This document shows positions 43,164 through 53,418 of a DNA stretch of 64,000 bases, piece after piece; position 1 is the stretch's first letter; every line of letters begins with the position of its first letter. The notes beneath the pieces are model-generated. The model was not told the DNA's origin. It did no database searches and saw only the letters and a list, made by a program, of their open reading frames with translations. Where the stretch lies: positions 2,356,001 to 2,420,000 of the forward strand of contig NZ_OZ040189.1 of the NCBI RefSeq assembly GCF_964048965.1. Reading direction: 5' to 3'. Origin of the DNA: Tenacibaculum sp. 190130A14a. GTDB taxonomy: Bacteria > Bacteroidota > Bacteroidia > Flavobacteriales > Flavobacteriaceae. The position numbers and the translations under genes were made by a program.

Positions 43164-44810
43164 TTAGTTGTTTTCTAATAATACAATTGTATAAGGGGTG
43201 TTTATAACTATTTTTCCGTTGGTTACTTTTATTTCTTGATTTGAATACGCGTCTTTTAATAAAGTTCCTTCTTTAAATACAGCTGCTACATCAAGGGTTT
43301 TCTCTCCTTTAGGTAAGTCTAAACCGATTACTATTTCTTCTTTAAAAGTACCTTGCTCAAAACTTCTTTTGAATAGATATGGTCTTTCAGAAATCATTAG
43401 ATGTTTTCCTGCTCCAACCGCTGGGTGATTCTTTCTAAACTTTCCTAATTTCTGCCAATGTGCTAGCAAATCTTTAGTATCTTGTTTTTTTAGTTCCTCC
43501 CAATCCATTGGAGAACGTAAATTAGCATCTCCTTCTGCTCCTTCTATGATTAACGGACGTGCTACTTCATCTCCATAGTATATTTGTGATGTACCTGGTG
43601 ATAACAACAGTTTTGTAGCTGTTTCATAAGCTTTTTCTCTTTTAGGATCAAAAGGTTGTCCATCATCATGTGAGGTCATGTAGTTTAAGGTTTCAAAACC
43701 TTTTAACTCATTATGCAAGGCTTTGTCATACTTAGCAAATAGGGCTTCGTAACTAGGGAGTTGCTTTGCATTCCATTTAAATTCAAAGTTGATTAAGCTG
43801 TTGAAAGCCTTATCGAAATAGTTTACTTTCTTATCTCCAAAATCATAGAACTGTCCACCACTAATTCCATATCCATAGACTTCTCCAACTAGATAAAAGT
43901 CTTTTCCTAAGTATTCTGTTGGATGTGCTGATTTAAACTCTTCATATGCGGTATCGCAGATGGTTTTAAATTCTTGCCATACATTTTCTTCTACGTGTTT
44001 TACCGTATCTACACGGTACCCATCAATTCCGAATTCTTTGACATAATCTGCCAACCATTTCATAATATAAAATCGTGGTGCTCTAGGATATCCGGTTTTC
44101 TTAAAAAACTCGTCCAGTTCTTTTACTTCCTGCTCATAACGTCCTTCTGCTTTCCATTTTTTAACCAATTCTTCTGGTAAGGCTACTTCTTCATTACTTT
44201 CTGTTAATACATCTGGTAAGTTTCTTACAAGTGTACAGGTTACCGTTGTTTCATAGTTTTTATATACACATTGCGGGGTTGTGCGCACCCAATTTTCTTC
44301 CCAAACCTTATCCTTGGCTGTTACCGGACCAATGTGGTTTACAACGGCATCTAACAAAATTCTAATTTTGTGTTTATGTGCTGTTTTGATAAGCTCTTTA
44401 AGGTCTTCTTCAGTTCCAAAATTCGGATCCAATTGTGTCCAATCTTTGGTCCAATATCCATGAAAACCATAAGTATACCCCGTATCTTCATCGGTTCCAT
44501 CATGAATTTGCTCTACGATAGGCGACATCCATATAGCATTAACTCCTAATTCATCAAAGTATCCTTCTTTTATTTTTTTGGTAATTCCTTTTAAGTCTCC
44601 TCCTTCAAATCCTCTGAATTTTGATGGTTCATGTGTTCTATTAAAGTTCACATCGTTGGAGGTGTCTCCATTATGAAACCTATCGGTAAGTAAAAAGTAT
44701 AAGTTTGCTCCATTCCAAACAAACGGAACTTCTTGCTTTAGTTTTTTCTCTTCTTTTTTACAAGAAAATAAGGTGATGCATCCTATGAAAACAATGAGTA
44801 GTTTCTTCAT
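43164..44810 (-). CDS. GH13 alpha-amylase lipoprotein
   Basis: A 548-residue GH13 enzyme with a lipoprotein signal (LLIVFIGCITLFSC) followed by KKEEKK. Catalytic segments are DAVVNHIGPV, GYRVDTVKHV (nucleophile near residue 268), LVGEVYG (acid/base near 310) and MTSHDDGQPF (near 382). An insertion of about 75 residues lies in the B domain (WVRTTPQCVYKNYETTVTCT, with two Cys). It should cut starch or maltodextrins at or near the outer membrane. It is tightly packed between another GH13 gene (5 nt) and the esterase-GH31 gene (1 nt). Confidence 0.93.
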   Translation of the reverse strand: MKKLLIVFIGCITLFSCKKEEKKLKQEVPFVWNGANLYFLLTDRFHNGDTSNDVNFNRTHEPSKFRGFEGGDLKGITKKIKEGYFDELGVNAIWMSPIVEQIHDGTDEDTGYTYGFHGYWTKDWTQLDPNFGTEEDLKELIKTAHKHKIRILLDAVVNHIGPVTAKDKVWEENWVRTTPQCVYKNYETTVTCTLVRNLPDVLTESNEEVALPEELVKKWKAEGRYEQEVKELDEFFKKTGYPRAPRFYIMKWLADYVKEFGIDGYRVDTVKHVEENVWQEFKTICDTAYEEFKSAHPTEYLGKDFYLVGEVYGYGISGGQFYDFGDKKVNYFDKAFNSLINFEFKWNAKQLPSYEALFAKYDKALHNELKGFETLNYMTSHDDGQPFDPKREKAYETATKLLLSPGTSQIYYGDEVARPLIIEGAEGDANLRSPMDWEELKKQDTKDLLAHWQKLGKFRKNHPAVGAGKHLMISERPYLFKRSFEQGTFKEEIVIGLDLPKGEKTLDVAAVFKEGTLLKDAYSNQEIKVTNGKIVINTPYTIVLLENN

Positions 44811-44811
44811 T

Positions 44812-47800
44812 TTATAGTTTTATGGTAATTTTTTTGGTCTTTTTGGTATTCCAATCAAAAGATACTAAAAGACTTTTATTGGTTTTGTTCCAAACAATTG
44901 CTTGTTTCTTTCTTCCTATTTTTACTTCTTTTGGTGCTTTTTGTATGTTGTGTACAATTAGCTTTATATCTTTTTTAGATGCGCTAAATTGTTTTCCTAT
45001 AGCATCTTTCAACTCAATCGTTAAACAATCCTTTTCAAATTCACTGTTAAAGGTTAACAGTTCAAATTGGTCTTTCTGAATTGCATTAGCAGTCACACCA
45101 TTGTCATTGTATAGGTTTCTTTTACTTTTCTTTACAGATGCATCATGGTAATAGTGTACTTCTATGTTATTTCCTTTATAGCTATCTGTAGATTGAACAA
45201 GCTTAGTCATCGGTATAAATGCACCTGCTCTTACATAAGTAGGAATCGAATTTTCTTTCGTTACTACTTGTTTTTTCTGTCCTCCATTAACTTTATCACC
45301 GGTGTAAAAATCAAACCATACAGCATCTTTTGGAAAATACACTTCTTGCTGAGTTACTTTTGAATTTAAGATAGGTGTAATTAAGAAATCATTTCCCCAT
45401 AAATAGGTCGAAGCTAATTTTTGTAATTCTTCATTGGTTGAATTCTCAAAAAACAAAGGTCTCATTAAAGGTTTCCCAAATTGACTATTTTCATATACTA
45501 AATGATAGTTATATGGCAATAATTTATAACGTAACTCTATCGATTGTTTTGCTAGTTCTTTTGCTTTTTTTGAACGAAATACAGGTTCACTAGGTACTTC
45601 TTCTTGTGCATGGGGTCTAAAGATTGGTTGAAATACACCGTATTGTAGCCATCGAGTATATAATTCGTCATCTAAATTTGCACCTGCAAAACCTCCCAAG
45701 TCAGAATGCATATATCCTATTCCTTGCATTCCCATTTGCAATGATATCTCTGGCTGGCTTTGTAAGCCTCCCCAAGTTCTATTTACATCTCCAGACCATG
45801 GTACTAAACCAAAGCGTTGAGAACCTGAATATCCTGCACGCATTAGAATAAATGGTCTTTCATTTGGGTATTCTTTTTGAAAACCTTCAGCAATTAATCG
45901 TGCCCAATCATGTCCATAAATATTATGTACTTCATCGGCAGTTCCTGTAGCATGTTCTACCCAAGATGGGTGTACTTCTGGTTCTCCTAAATCTCCCCAG
46001 AAACCTTGTACTCCCATACTTTTGATTCCTTTATAAATATTCCAAAACCATGCTCTTCCTTCTTTTTTATAGATATCTACAATCCCCGTATTTCCAAAGT
46101 AAAAATCATATCTCGCAGGTTTACCAACAGAATCTTTTGCTAATACATCTTTCGCTACCGCCTCTTTCCATTTTTTAGATGTTGACAATACAAATGGTTC
46201 TGTTATTAAGACTGTTTTTACTCCTTTACTTTTAAGGTTTTGTACCATCTGCTTCATATCAGGAAATGAATCTTTATAGACTTCTAAATTCCCCATGGTT
46301 CCTTTTAAGTCTTTTCCAAACCAATATAAATCAAGGATGATTGCATCTACAGGAATATTTTCTTCTTTGAATTTTGCAATGGTATTTTCCGTTTCTTTTT
46401 GAGAATGATATCCAAACCTACTTGAAAAATTACCAAGTGCCCAACGTGGTAACATCGGTTGTTTTCCGGTTAATTGGGTATAATTTCCTATTAAATCTAA
46501 CCAAGAATCTCCTACAATTACTTGATAAGTTTTTCTTCCTGAGATTGTTTCATAGGTCAAAGCATTGTCTTTATGACTATCTAAATCTAAATAACCTATA
46601 GGAGCGTTGTCAAAATGAATTGCATATTTCTTTGATGATAAAACCAATGGCATTGAAAAGTTCATCAGCTTAGATCTATCTTCATAACCATAATGCGCTT
46701 TGTTATACAATTCTAAACGATTTCCTCTACGATTCATTCCTAAAGCTCTTGCTCCTCCTCCATATAAAACTTCTTCTGGAGTTAGCCCAAATCGTATGGT
46801 TTCATAATCATCATTCTTTTGATATCCGTTTTTCTCTTCTGTTACTTTTTTTCCCTTGTACCAATACGAAACTTTAAAAGGTTGTTTATTTATTACAATG
46901 GATAGTTCATTTGTTTTAAACTCAATCTGTTTATCGCTCTCAACAAACTTAGCTTTGTTATATGTTGATGTCAAGACTACTGCATGAGATGCTTTTGTCG
47001 CTTCTTTTTCTCCCTTCGGGATAAAGGTTGTTTCTGAAATTTCTGAAGAATAGAATTGTATTTTATAGCTACCATCAGACACCTTTACAAGTAATTGATT
47101 GTTTGTATAAGTAGCTCCTACGAATGTTCTAGGTTGCATAGTATCTTTAAACAACCAAGCAATGGCTTCTTCAAAATTGGTTCTCCAAAGTTTTTCATCA
47201 TGTTTTCCCTCTGGAACTACTTTAGATTTAATATTATCTGCATTAAAACCTTCTTCTTTTAAGGTTTTAACCATGGCATTCATATCTCGTGCAGTTTGGC
47301 TGATTTCATTAAAAGCAACATTGTTTCCTTCTTTAGCTCCTGCTAAAAAATACATCTTAGTATCGTTAAGTTTTCCATGTGTTTGAGAATACTCCTTCAC
47401 TTCTGGAGCAAACCAAAATGCCGGAGAAAACACACCTACTTTTCCAAATACTTTTGGGTATTTTAATGCTGCATAATGAGAAATTAGCCCTCCCATTGAA
47501 CTTCCGATAATTCCAGTATTAGTTTTATCTTTTAAAGTTCTGTAGTTTTTATCGATATATGGCTTAAGATTTTTTACTACAAAATCTAAATAAGCATCTC
47601 CTTCCCCTCCTCCATATTTATTGTTTGTCCAAGGAGAATATTCATCTAAGCGTTTTTTACCACCATTATCAATTCCTACAACTATTAATTGTAAATTTTT
47701 GTCTTTAAATAATTTATTTAGTGTTTCATCTACTTCCCATTCTCCTGAAAAGGATGTTTTCTTATCAAACAAATTCTGCGCATCGTGCATGTACACTACC

Positions 47801-48294
47801 GGATACGATTCTTTTGAAGAGTTGTAATTTGGAGGTAAATACAATCGAACTGTTCGTTTTCTATGTAACTCTGGAATTTCAAATTCCTTTGTTAATACAG
47901 TGACATTTTTTGATGCTGTAGATGCTTCTTCTGGACTAAATAAATGCGACCAACCAGCAATTTTAACTTTTATTGTGTCCTTTCCAGTATTAAAATTATG
48001 GATTCTATTGTCTATACTTTTCCCATTCGCATCACATTCAGCAGTTTTCCAGGTTCCTTGTGTGAATTTAAAAAGTATATTATTTGATTTCTGTGGAAGT
48101 GTTATGCTATACTTTCCATCTTTCTGAGTTAACTGAAATTTTTCATTTCCACCAGTCCAACCTTCAAAATCACCAGAAACATATATTGGTGCATCTTTAG
48201 GTGTACCTTCTGGCAATTCTTCAACAACAATAGTTACTTGTCCGAATACTGTAAGTCCTATAAATAGGAATGCTATGTTTATTATGTTTTTCAC
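44812..48294 (-). CDS. Fusion of starch-binding-like, esterase and GH31 domains
   Basis: A 1160-residue secreted protein (signal MKNIINIAFLFIGLTVFGQ). Residues about 20-115 are a CBM20/48-like beta domain (YVSGDFEGWTGGNEKFQL). Residues about 125-395 are an alpha/beta-hydrolase of the esterase-D/CE1 type, with the nucleophile in GIIGSSMGG (near 265). Residues about 500-1130 are a GH31 alpha-glucosidase: WALGNFSSRFGYHSQ, GFWGDLGEPEVH (nucleophile Asp near 768) and PWSGDVNRTW (acid/base near 835). Three activities in one chain suggest removal of acyl groups and alpha-glucosyl units from the same substrate. The gene abuts its neighbours with 0-1 nt gaps. Confidence 0.9.
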   Translation of the reverse strand: MKNIINIAFLFIGLTVFGQVTIVVEELPEGTPKDAPIYVSGDFEGWTGGNEKFQLTQKDGKYSITLPQKSNNILFKFTQGTWKTAECDANGKSIDNRIHNFNTGKDTIKVKIAGWSHLFSPEEASTASKNVTVLTKEFEIPELHRKRTVRLYLPPNYNSSKESYPVVYMHDAQNLFDKKTSFSGEWEVDETLNKLFKDKNLQLIVVGIDNGGKKRLDEYSPWTNNKYGGGEGDAYLDFVVKNLKPYIDKNYRTLKDKTNTGIIGSSMGGLISHYAALKYPKVFGKVGVFSPAFWFAPEVKEYSQTHGKLNDTKMYFLAGAKEGNNVAFNEISQTARDMNAMVKTLKEEGFNADNIKSKVVPEGKHDEKLWRTNFEEAIAWLFKDTMQPRTFVGATYTNNQLLVKVSDGSYKIQFYSSEISETTFIPKGEKEATKASHAVVLTSTYNKAKFVESDKQIEFKTNELSIVINKQPFKVSYWYKGKKVTEEKNGYQKNDDYETIRFGLTPEEVLYGGGARALGMNRRGNRLELYNKAHYGYEDRSKLMNFSMPLVLSSKKYAIHFDNAPIGYLDLDSHKDNALTYETISGRKTYQVIVGDSWLDLIGNYTQLTGKQPMLPRWALGNFSSRFGYHSQKETENTIAKFKEENIPVDAIILDLYWFGKDLKGTMGNLEVYKDSFPDMKQMVQNLKSKGVKTVLITEPFVLSTSKKWKEAVAKDVLAKDSVGKPARYDFYFGNTGIVDIYKKEGRAWFWNIYKGIKSMGVQGFWGDLGEPEVHPSWVEHATGTADEVHNIYGHDWARLIAEGFQKEYPNERPFILMRAGYSGSQRFGLVPWSGDVNRTWGGLQSQPEISLQMGMQGIGYMHSDLGGFAGANLDDELYTRWLQYGVFQPIFRPHAQEEVPSEPVFRSKKAKELAKQSIELRYKLLPYNYHLVYENSQFGKPLMRPLFFENSTNEELQKLASTYLWGNDFLITPILNSKVTQQEVYFPKDAVWFDFYTGDKVNGGQKKQVVTKENSIPTYVRAGAFIPMTKLVQSTDSYKGNNIEVHYYHDASVKKSKRNLYNDNGVTANAIQKDQFELLTFNSEFEKDCLTIELKDAIGKQFSASKKDIKLIVHNIQKAPKEVKIGRKKQAIVWNKTNKSLLVSFDWNTKKTKKITIKL

Positions 48295-50232
48295 TTAGTT
48301 ATTTTGCTTTGTTGTTAATAACAAACTTCCTTTTTCATTAAGCGTTAAGCTTTCCTCCCACTTTAGTTTTTCTCCAGAGATTATATTCTGAAGTATTGTA
48401 TGGTCTAAACCTATTTCTTTAAAACGATTTAAATCAATCGTAATAGGTTTTTCATTCTTATTTAAAATCAACACCACGGTTTCATTCTCAACAATTCTAA
48501 ACAGTACATAAACCCCATTTAATGGTGCAAAATGTATGGTTTTACCCGTATGAATGGCTTTACTAGACTTACGATAATTTAATAGTTTTCTAGTATAATC
48601 TTGCATTTCTTTTTGCTTAGGACTTAATCCTTCTCCTGTAAATGCATTAACAGTATCTCCTTCCCAGCCTCCAGGAAAATCGGTTCTAATTAAGCCATGA
48701 TCACCAGGTTTTTCGGAATCATCCATTAAGATTTCTGTTCCGTAGTAAATTTGTAAAATTCTAGGCAAAACAGCATAGGTGGTTAATGCCATCTTTGTAT
48801 TTACAACATCTTCTTTCAGCTGTGTATAAATTCTGCTTTTATCATGATTGTCAGGAAAAATTAAGATATCTTTTGGTGAAGCGTAGTGAAAATCATTTGC
48901 CAAACCTTCATAAATCTTTACTAGTCCTTTATTCCAACTCTCTGGTTCATTTAAAGCATCTACCACATTCTTTTGCATCCCAAAATCCATCGTTGATTTT
49001 AGATTTGATATAAAACCATCTCTGTTTTTAGCTCCTTTTTGCCAGTATCCAATTAATAACGGATTATAACTCCATTCTTCTCCAACAATAGAAAACTTCG
49101 GATATTCATTCATAATAGCATCTACCCATTTAGCCATAAATTCTTTAGCTGGATACGGATAAGTATCTTGCCTTATACCTCCTAAGCCTAAAGTTTCTAT
49201 CCACCAAATTGAATTTTGAATAATATACCTAGACATATATGGATTTCGTTGATTTAAATCGGGCATAGTAGCCACAAACCAACCTTCTACATTTCCTTTT
49301 TTATCTATTTCTGAAGCGTACAAATCTTGATTTGTTGTTCTTCTATGATTGGAAGTATGTACTGTTTTCCATGACCAATTCTCTTTGTTATTTTCATAAT
49401 ACACTTGGTCATTTACCCAATCTTCAAAAGGCAAGTCTTTCATCCACCAGTGTTCCAAGCCACAGTGATTCGCTACCTGATCCATGATCAACTTCATACC
49501 TCTTTTAGAAAGTTCTTCTGAAAGTTTTTTATACTCTTGCAAGCTTCCAAAACGAGGATCAACTTGATAAAAATCGGTCATTGCATATCCGTGATAAGAA
49601 CCACGAGCCATATCATTGGTTAAAACTGGTGTTGGCCAAATAGCAGTAAATCCTAAATCTTTTATATAATCTAAATGCTTAGTAATTCCTTCTATATCTC
49701 CACCATGTCGTTTATAATCATGTGATCTATCAACTTCTGTTTCTTTTAAATTCTCAAAACGATCGTTTTTCGGATTCGCATTTGCAAAACGATCGGGAGT
49801 GATTAAGTAAATAGCATCTGAACTATCAAACCCAACATAAGAATCAGCTTTCTTTTCTCTAGATTTTAATTCGTATGTATGTGTCTTCTTTGTCCCATCT
49901 TTAAAAGTAAACACAATGTCAAATTTCCCTGCTTGGGTAGTTTTATCAATGTTTAAATCGACAAACAAATAATTCGGACTTCTTCCTTTATGTACTTTAT
50001 TAATATGTACTCCTTGATAAGAAATAGTTGGTGTTGAATTGCCTATATTTTCTTCCTTAACTAATAATTGAAGGGTATTGTTTTTAAAACCAATCCACCA
50101 ATTAGGTGGTTCTACTCTTTCTAAAAAAGTACTGGAAACTTTAGATTGCGTTTTTACAATACTTTCCTGTTTCGTTGTAGTGTTACACGAAATAAAAATT
50201 AAGAAAATAATGTATAAGCTAATATTCTTCAT
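48295..50232 (-). CDS. GH13 neopullulanase/cyclomaltodextrinase-like lipoprotein
   Basis: A 645-residue GH13 enzyme of the SusA-like group with a lipoprotein signal (MKNISLYIIFLIFISC). An N-terminal beta domain typical of cyclomaltodextrinases occupies about residues 35-125. Catalytic parts are MDQVANHCG, GGIRQDTYPYPA (nucleophile near 355; many relatives have Ile for the Gln), VGEEWSYN (near 385) and FPDNHDKSR (near 462). It probably degrades pullulan or cyclic/linear maltodextrins in the periplasm. A hairpin separates it from the GH65 gene (49-nt gap), and the esterase-GH31 gene follows without a gap. Confidence 0.92.
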   Translation of the reverse strand: MKNISLYIIFLIFISCNTTTKQESIVKTQSKVSSTFLERVEPPNWWIGFKNNTLQLLVKEENIGNSTPTISYQGVHINKVHKGRSPNYLFVDLNIDKTTQAGKFDIVFTFKDGTKKTHTYELKSREKKADSYVGFDSSDAIYLITPDRFANANPKNDRFENLKETEVDRSHDYKRHGGDIEGITKHLDYIKDLGFTAIWPTPVLTNDMARGSYHGYAMTDFYQVDPRFGSLQEYKKLSEELSKRGMKLIMDQVANHCGLEHWWMKDLPFEDWVNDQVYYENNKENWSWKTVHTSNHRRTTNQDLYASEIDKKGNVEGWFVATMPDLNQRNPYMSRYIIQNSIWWIETLGLGGIRQDTYPYPAKEFMAKWVDAIMNEYPKFSIVGEEWSYNPLLIGYWQKGAKNRDGFISNLKSTMDFGMQKNVVDALNEPESWNKGLVKIYEGLANDFHYASPKDILIFPDNHDKSRIYTQLKEDVVNTKMALTTYAVLPRILQIYYGTEILMDDSEKPGDHGLIRTDFPGGWEGDTVNAFTGEGLSPKQKEMQDYTRKLLNYRKSSKAIHTGKTIHFAPLNGVYVLFRIVENETVVLILNKNEKPITIDLNRFKEIGLDHTILQNIISGEKLKWEESLTLNEKGSLLLTTKQNN

Positions 50233-50235
50233 AAG

Positions 50236-50265
50236 ATAAAAAACCTCACAAAAAAATGTGAGGTT
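50236..50265 (-). terminator. Intrinsic terminator-like hairpin inside the alpha-glucan operon
   Basis: Arms AACCTCACA / TGTGAGGTT (50242-50250 and 50257-50265) with a 6-nt loop and a T-rich tail on the minus strand, between the GH65 and GH13 genes. It probably reduces rather than abolishes readthrough into the downstream enzymes. Confidence 0.75.
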
Positions 50266-50281
50266 AGTGTCTAACTTCTAA

Positions 50282-52588
50282 CTATACTGTTACTAAGTTA
50301 TTAGGGGAAATTTTTATTAATTTATCATTTACCAAAATCTCTAAAGCGCTACCATTTTCTAATTCAAATTTAGTATCATCTTTACAAACAGAAATTTTTA
50401 ATATTTGTCCTCTAAAGTTTACCTTGAAAGAGTATGCCTCCCATTGTCCTGGGATTTGTGGTGTAAAACTTAATGTGCCATTTTTTACACGCATTCCACC
50501 AAATCCTTCTACAATACTCATCCAGGTTCCTGCCATTGAGGTAATATGCAATCCTTCTTCTACTTCTTTATTATAATCATCTAAATCTAAACGAGAAGTT
50601 CTTAAATAAAACGTATAGGCTTGTTCCATTCTACCTAATTTAGCAGCCTGAATACTGTGTACACAAGGTGACAAAGAACTTTCATGTACCGTAAATGGTT
50701 CGTAAAAATCAAAATGACGTTCTAATTCTTCTTGACTAAATTGATCTTCGAAGAAATAGAATCCTTGTAAAGTATCTGCTTGTTTGATATACGGCGAGCG
50801 TAAAATACGATCCCAACTCCATTTTTGGTTAATTGGTCGTTGTGCCTTGTCTAAATCAGCTACGGTGATTAATTCTTTATCTAAGAAACCATCTTGTTGT
50901 AAAAACACTTGATGCTCTTCTGAATATGGGAAGAACATATGGTCTGCTACTTTTTTCCAAGAAGCTAATTCTTCAGCATCAAACTTTACTTTTTCTTTGA
51001 TTCTGATATAATCCGAGATATGATCTGATTCTACTTTTTGAATGGCTTCTAAGGCATAATCAATACACCACTTTGCAGCATAATTGGTATACCAATTGTT
51101 ATTTACGTTGTTTTCATATTCATTTGGTCCTGTAACTCCTAAAATCACGTACTTATTCTTAGCTGTAGAAAAGGTTGCTCTTTGATACCAAAAACGGGCA
51201 ATACCAATTAATACTTCCAATCCCTTTTCTGGAACGTACGATGCATCTGAAGTATATCTTTCATAGTTGTATATAGCAAATGCTATCGCTGCATTTCTAT
51301 GAATTTCTTCAAAAGTAATTTCCCATTCATTATGACATTCTTCACCATTCATAGTTACCATTGGATATAATGCTGCACCATTAGTAAAGCCTAATTTTTC
51401 AGCATTTTCAATGGCTCTATCTAAATGATGGTAACGATACTCTAATAAGTTTCTTGCTACTTTTTGGTCTTTTGTTGCCATATAAAATGGTAAACAATAA
51501 GCTTCTGTATCCCAATAGGTACTTCCTCCGTATTTTTCTCCTGTAAATCCTTTGGGTCCAATGTTCAAGCGAGCATCAGTTCCTAAATAGGTTTGGTTTA
51601 ATTGGAAAATATTGAATCGAATACCTTGTTGTGCCTTTACATCACCAGAAATGGTAATATCTGACATGTTCCAAATCTGATTCCATGCCTGAATCTGAAG
51701 CGCTAGTAAATCATCAAATCCTATATTTAAAGCCTTGTCTAATGCAGTTTTAGCCGCAGAAACTAATGCTTCTTTTTTATGGTTTCTATCTACTGTATAT
51801 CCAGCAAACTTATATAAAGTAGCCGTTTGGTTTTGTTGAACATCAACCTTGTATGTGAATGTTAATTTTCTATCAGATTTCTCCTCTTCCTTTGCTAAAT
51901 CAAGTATTTTACCATCAACATACACTCGAGATTCCATAAAAGTACATGCATGGAAATTCGTTTTCATTGTATGCGACTCAATAAATCCTTGGTTTCCTTC
52001 TGATGTTACGTTAAGAATATTCCAAAACTTATCATCCCAATTTGAATCTTCATTGGTAATTCCTGCATCTAAATACGGAGAAAAAGTAATAGCTACATCT
52101 GAATTTAAAGGAGTTACTTTATATTCAATTGCACCAACTTCATCTAATTCTAAACTTAAAAAACGTTTAGAACTTACTTCTAATTCAATTCCATTAGATA
52201 AGGTTGCCTTAAATGTTCTAGACAACCATCCTTCTTTCATGTTCAATTCTCGTTTAAAGTTTTCAACTTTTTTACATGTATTTAAATCGAAAACCTCCTC
52301 ATTGATTTTAACATGAATACCAATCCAGTTAGGTGCATTCAACACTTTGGCAAAGTATTCTGGATATCCATTCTTCCACCATCCTACTCTGGTTTTATCA
52401 GGATAGTATACTCCTGCAATATAGCTACCTTGAAAAGTAGCTCCTGAGTAATCCTCTTCAAAATTGGCACGTTGTCCCATCGCACCATTTCCAATACTAA
52501 AAAGACTTTCAGACGATTTTACACGCTCTTTATCAAATCCTTCTTCAATAACACTCCATTCGTTGGGTATGATATAATCTTGATTCAT
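50282..52588 (-). CDS. GH65 maltose phosphorylase-type enzyme
   Basis: A 768-residue cytoplasmic GH65 enzyme; no signal peptide. It should phosphorolyse maltose (or kojibiose/trehalose) with Pi to glucose and beta-glucose 1-phosphate. Signatures are WNQIWNMSDI, the substrate-loop GFTGEKYGGSTYWDTEAY, and the catalytic-acid segment GEECHNEWEITFEEIHRNAA near residue 415. The pgmB gene for the enzyme that uses beta-glucose 1-phosphate is 175 nt upstream, supporting maltose phosphorylase. No promoter was evident in the gap before it. Confidence 0.92.
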   Translation of the reverse strand: MNQDYIIPNEWSVIEEGFDKERVKSSESLFSIGNGAMGQRANFEEDYSGATFQGSYIAGVYYPDKTRVGWWKNGYPEYFAKVLNAPNWIGIHVKINEEVFDLNTCKKVENFKRELNMKEGWLSRTFKATLSNGIELEVSSKRFLSLELDEVGAIEYKVTPLNSDVAITFSPYLDAGITNEDSNWDDKFWNILNVTSEGNQGFIESHTMKTNFHACTFMESRVYVDGKILDLAKEEEKSDRKLTFTYKVDVQQNQTATLYKFAGYTVDRNHKKEALVSAAKTALDKALNIGFDDLLALQIQAWNQIWNMSDITISGDVKAQQGIRFNIFQLNQTYLGTDARLNIGPKGFTGEKYGGSTYWDTEAYCLPFYMATKDQKVARNLLEYRYHHLDRAIENAEKLGFTNGAALYPMVTMNGEECHNEWEITFEEIHRNAAIAFAIYNYERYTSDASYVPEKGLEVLIGIARFWYQRATFSTAKNKYVILGVTGPNEYENNVNNNWYTNYAAKWCIDYALEAIQKVESDHISDYIRIKEKVKFDAEELASWKKVADHMFFPYSEEHQVFLQQDGFLDKELITVADLDKAQRPINQKWSWDRILRSPYIKQADTLQGFYFFEDQFSQEELERHFDFYEPFTVHESSLSPCVHSIQAAKLGRMEQAYTFYLRTSRLDLDDYNKEVEEGLHITSMAGTWMSIVEGFGGMRVKNGTLSFTPQIPGQWEAYSFKVNFRGQILKISVCKDDTKFELENGSALEILVNDKLIKISPNNLVTV

Positions 52589-52763
52589 TTCTTATTGGAT
52601 ATATTAGTAAAGATTAATACTTCTTTACTTTAAATTCTTTATTCTTTTTTGTTAGTTATCATTGCATTTAGGCAGGTTTCTTTGTAAGATTCCTTTATTT
52701 CTTTGCCTATGACATTTGTTTTATGGTTAATACATTTCAATAATCTGAAATGATATTTTCTTC

Positions 52764-53417
52764 TTATTTTTTAATAATGTCTTCTATGAACTCTATGGAG
52801 ATCTCTGTAAAGTCATTGAATACATAATCTGCTTCATGTAACACTTCTTTACTTCCAATTCCGATTGAAATCATATTTGCTGCATTCGCTGCTTGCACTC
52901 CTGCAACTGAATCTTCAAATACAACACAATCTTCTGGCTGTATTTTTAATGCTGTTGCTGCATTTAAAAATACCTCCGGATCTGGTTTTGCTTTAGATAC
53001 ATTGGTTCCATCTACAATTGCCTGAAACTTCTCAATCAAGTGTACCTTTTCCAAAATTGCTCTTGCATTTTTGCTTGCAGATCCTAATGCAATACCTTGT
53101 TTATTATCTATTAAATAGTGTAATATTTTAGGTACATCAGGCAGTATTTCAGAGTCATCCATTTGGGCTATATAACTTAAATAGTCATCATTTTTTTTAG
53201 CCATTAATTCTGAAAATTCTTCTGGAGATAAAGTTTTGTTTCCCCAGCTTAATATTTTTTCTAACGATCTTACACGACTCACTCCTTTTAACTGTTCGTT
53301 TTGTTCTGATGTAAAATCAATTCCTAAACCGTTTGCTAGCTTTTTCCAAGCTAGGAAATGGTATTTAGCAGTGTCTACAATAACACCGTCTAGATCGAAA
53401 ATAAATCCCTTCTTCAT
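52764..53417 (-). CDS. pgmB: beta-phosphoglucomutase
   Basis: A 217-residue HAD-superfamily enzyme. The motif FDLDGVIVDTAKYH (residues 5-18) provides nucleophile Asp and acid/base Asp, GVSRVRSLEKIL is the cap-domain substrate segment, LGSASKNA and KAKPDPEVF are HAD motifs II and III, and CVVFEDSVAGVQAA is motif IV. It converts beta-glucose 1-phosphate from the GH65 phosphorylase to glucose 6-phosphate. Its ATG is 1 nt after the MFS gene stop. Confidence 0.95.
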   Translation of the reverse strand: MKKGFIFDLDGVIVDTAKYHFLAWKKLANGLGIDFTSEQNEQLKGVSRVRSLEKILSWGNKTLSPEEFSELMAKKNDDYLSYIAQMDDSEILPDVPKILHYLIDNKQGIALGSASKNARAILEKVHLIEKFQAIVDGTNVSKAKPDPEVFLNAATALKIQPEDCVVFEDSVAGVQAANAANMISIGIGSKEVLHEADYVFNDFTEISIEFIEDIIKK

Positions 53418-53418
53418 T

